Source: a virus
Virus record (IMG/VR): IMGVR_UViG_3300023251_000002
Coordinates: 1-50,188 of that record
DNA: 50,188 nucleotides
Strand: one strand, 5' to 3'
In this document: piece by piece, positions 49,301-50,188 of the stretch
Numbering within the stretch: position 1 is the first letter of the stretch
Layout: each line of letters starts with the position of its first letter
Notes under the pieces: model-generated
Seen by the model: the letters and a program-made list of their open reading frames with translations, nothing else
What the model was told of the DNA's origin: nothing
Databases searched by the model: none
Translations under genes and position numbers: made by a program

Positions 49301-49642
49301 GGATCAGTAACGCTAAGTGCATGGAACCATGTTGTATTGACCAGAATAGGGTCAACTCTTTACTTATATTTAAATAATTCTAGCGATTCTATTTCCGACT
49401 CTGATAATATTACAACTGCAAAAGACCTTTATATTGGAGCCAACCCCGGTGGTAATAATGTGACTGGTCAAATGGACGAAGTAGGCGCATGGATAGGACA
49501 CGGCATGTCACAAGCAGAAGTTCAAGCACTTTATAATTCCGCAACCGGTGCATACTGGATAGACCATGCTATAAGTAGCTCTTCTTCAGAAGAAATAACA
49601 AGCAGTACTTCAGACACAATATCCAGTTCCACTATAACTTAA
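46325..49642 (+). CDS. poly-serine tail fibre with three LamG-like domains, 1105 aa
   Basis: The anchor domain (~1-92) is a distant relative of those at 40284 and 40581 (QGG near the start; GYYYECVNTDSWRKL at the end). A Ser stalk (~93-317) carries six LGITSSS units. Three LamG/concanavalin-A-like domains follow (~318-543, ~577-818 and ~858-1083), each with SHTLTN, a TGDF strand, a W-x-H or W-Y-H-T strand, and an ALYNSxTGxYY end. Ser linkers separate them. LamG-like domains bind carbohydrate, so a receptor-binding role is likely. The start lacks a clear ribosome binding site: a palindromic element lies there instead. Confidence 0.7.
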   Translation: MAINFKLHKQGGLKAERGHLSKNNWERVRRRATSSLDGYMDAEQYRRCTQVDPPAYFDSTGLPGQWALTTGYYYECVNTDSWRKLKLNKFYEMSSSSSTEVLTTSSSNSSSSSSSSSSSSNSSSSSSSSSSSNSSSSSSNSSSSSSSSSSSSSSSSSSNPLSTSSSSSNSSSSSSSSSSSSSSSSSLGITSSSSSSSSSSSSSSLGITSSSSSSSSLGITSSSSSSSSLGITSSSSSLGITSSSSSLGITSSSSSSSSTSSERITSSTSSSSSSTSSEGFSASESSSSTPSSERITSSTSSEGITSSTSSEGLTSSSSPADDTWTANNLTLQPFDSSLVTYWNLEDVEDSFASHTLTNNSSVSFANAGIHDNCATTSGANWLSVANHADFQFGTGDFAISIWIHPESTANGNFFLGITNTNELGLLCFVENTTLKCFLGNGTWAQGSAVSAVTQNVWNHLMLYRESGTYKVRVNDVEKISFVFGGAFDDTDAPLTLGKWDFTSEYFTGKIDEVSIWKGSPLDTNSHTALYNSGTGSYYKGPAYSSSSSSEGITSSSSSSEGITSSSSSSEGITSSSSPADDTWTANDAILRPLDSDMVAYWKAEDLTDSVNSHTLTNVNSTTFTAGKHNNAFTLNGSTQYLYTADAADLRFGTGDFTISTWFYMDELPTADPYSAYISGIYNKWYNDATNENGYALLIINGNTTPVMSFSYYNAGFVGVSSSTEILVDTWYHTVVTRVSGTITIYVNAVAGSSPLSFSGNLGDSGRAFELGTQYVSNTRSRLLNGQIDQLSIHKGHGMSLTEVQALYNSNTGSYYKGPAYSSSSSSEEITSSTSSSSEGITSSTSSTSEGITSSSISSDNPESQHWTANGNILGRLNDDMVAYWKAEDIEDSINSHTLTNVGSATYTSGKHNNAFTLNGSSQYLNVASSGLLPGTGDFTYSFWVYPTVNATVIMFATDSASYGGFYIAMVALKIEVATSAAASAPWHTVTSTGSVTLSAWNHVVLTRIGSTLYLYLNNSSDSISDSDNITTAKDLYIGANPGGNNVTGQMDEVGAWIGHGMSQAEVQALYNSATGAYWIDHAISSSSSEEITSSTSDTISSSTIT
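46870..47085 (+). repeat. tandem repeats encoding LGITSSS units
   Basis: The unit ATTAGGAATAACAAG followed by TTCAAGCAGTTC recurs six times with almost no base changes, in contrast with the varied Ser codons elsewhere. Spacing varies by multiples of nine bases, so repeat-number change keeps the frame. Confidence 0.75.
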
Positions 49643-49682
49643 CTAACTTAATTGGAGAACTTCAGGAGGCTCGTAGACTGTA

Positions 49683-50188
49683 ATGGAAAGAGGAATTGTT
49701 TTTTATATAGCGGGATTTGGAATCAACTATCTTATTCCAACAGCCCTTCTAACCTTAAGAAGGCACTACAAGGGCCCCATCTGTTTTATAACAGACCCTG
49801 GCTTCTCACCTATTATCACAGCCCGGATAAACGAGCTCCCCGATACATTCTGTATAGAGGACGAGCTAAGGCACGGGCTGGGTCTTAAACGTATAGACCT
49901 GTGGTGCAGGAAAGCTTACCACCACATAGACCAGTATCCTTTCGATGTAAACCTGTATTACGATCTCGACCATATCTGGATGTCTGAATTCGATTATTCT
50001 ATATTTGACCTTATAGAGAAGCACGGGCTGGTATGCACTTCCGCTAACAATACTCCGGGACAATGCAGTAGAAAGAAAAGAGAGGCTGAGAAATGTATAG
50101 GGGAGAAACTGCCTTTCTTCCACGCTATCAACGGAGGGTGCGCGGGGGCTGTAAAGAAATCCGATCAGGCGTATATGTGGACGGATAT
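49683..50188 (+). CDS. glycosyltransferase (3' truncated by window end)
   Basis: The frame from ATG 49683 is open to the last base, giving 168 complete codons. MERGIVFYIAGFGINYLIPT starts a Rossmann-like GT-A fold. LYYDLDHIWMSEFD contains the D-x-D motif that binds the metal and the nucleotide sugar (compare 'LYLDADTLVLKPLD' in GT8-like enzymes), and NGGCAGAVKKSDQA resembles the acceptor-side 'NGGVFGFR' strand. AGGAGG lies 13 bases ahead of the ATG, a long spacing, and an in-frame stop (49674) rules out an earlier start. It follows the Ser-rich fibre genes directly, suggesting that it modifies their Ser/Thr residues (inference). Confidence 0.7.
   Translation, partial: MERGIVFYIAGFGINYLIPTALLTLRRHYKGPICFITDPGFSPIITARINELPDTFCIEDELRHGLGLKRIDLWCRKAYHHIDQYPFDVNLYYDLDHIWMSEFDYSIFDLIEKHGLVCTSANNTPGQCSRKKREAEKCIGEKLPFFHAINGGCAGAVKKSDQAYMWTD

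Noticed and set aside
40581-49642. Diversity-generating retroelement acting on the fibre genes
   Set aside because: No reverse transcriptase and no template/variable repeat pair with adenine-specific changes is visible in the window.
49652-49888. Forward ORF of 78 codons at the end of the window
   Set aside because: It overlaps the glycosyltransferase frame, which carries recognisable motifs and stays open to the window end; this ORF has no plausible protein features.

Overview
The window is a contiguous piece of a large tailed dsDNA phage (Caudoviricetes), read from the sequence as its virion-building and virion-cargo region. Every supported protein gene is on the + strand. They are tightly packed, often with TAATG or ATGA stop/start overlaps, and most have clear AGGAG-type ribosome binding sites. 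The standard code works throughout. Hallmarks are a portal protein (1177-3069), a prohead protease (23925-25379), a scaffold-like protein (25482-26546), a probable major capsid protein (28257-29261), and long tail-spike/fibre genes (35520-37697, 40581-46214, 46325-49642). A phage-encoded multisubunit RNA polymerase suggests a jumbo-type phage. The host cannot be named from the sequence.

Layout. 1-6346: end of an upstream gene, a zinc-ribbon protein, the portal, and several small proteins with Gly/Ala-rich hydrophobic segments. 6346-18435: RNA polymerase. One 1998-residue polypeptide carries beta fused to the N-terminal part of beta-prime (with the DFDGD catalytic site). A separate 762-residue polypeptide 3.8 kb downstream carries the rest of beta-prime. 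Three inteins interrupt conserved core sites. Between the halves lie 'tagged' proteins, a Met/Pro/Gly-repeat protein and a small accessory island (13022-14058) with a 17-fold Cys-x-x repeat protein. 18432-29261: more tagged proteins, large unknown virion proteins, protease, scaffold, two duplicated Ser-tailed capsid-associated proteins and the capsid protein, closed by a strong terminator. 29341-33600: an AT-rich accessory island with a LAGLIDADG homing endonuclease, a highly structured ~340-nt non-coding RNA that I do not recognise, a beta-grasp/zinc-ribbon protein, several unknown small genes, a tRNA-Glu(UUC) and a metallopeptidase-like protein with an altered HExxH motif. 33628-50188: tail/fibre region with extraordinary poly-serine linkers, a beta-helix tail spike, a membrane protein, a metallophosphoesterase, a small DNA-binding protein, a lipoprotein and, truncated at the window end, a glycosyltransferase.

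How the parts may work together (inference). Five otherwise unrelated proteins begin with nearly the same peptide, MNKLAxxxGYxxKxA, with looser versions on others. The tag ends in K-x-A, and similar K-x-A sites occur near the N terminus of the capsid protein and inside the scaffold, protease and neighbouring virion proteins. This fits a packaging tag that is trimmed by the prohead protease, by analogy with the T4 capsid-targeting sequence. The RNA polymerase genes lie inside this gene set, so the polymerase may be virion cargo injected with the DNA. The Gly/Ala-rich tagged proteins would be candidate ejection proteins.

Regulation visible in the sequence: three copies of a conserved 28-nt promoter-like element in the accessory islands, several sigma70-like promoters with a TATATT -10 box, four intrinsic terminators, and a 19-bp element built on a perfect 14-bp palindrome that occurs three times. 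All family calls come from reading motifs by eye; no database search was possible.
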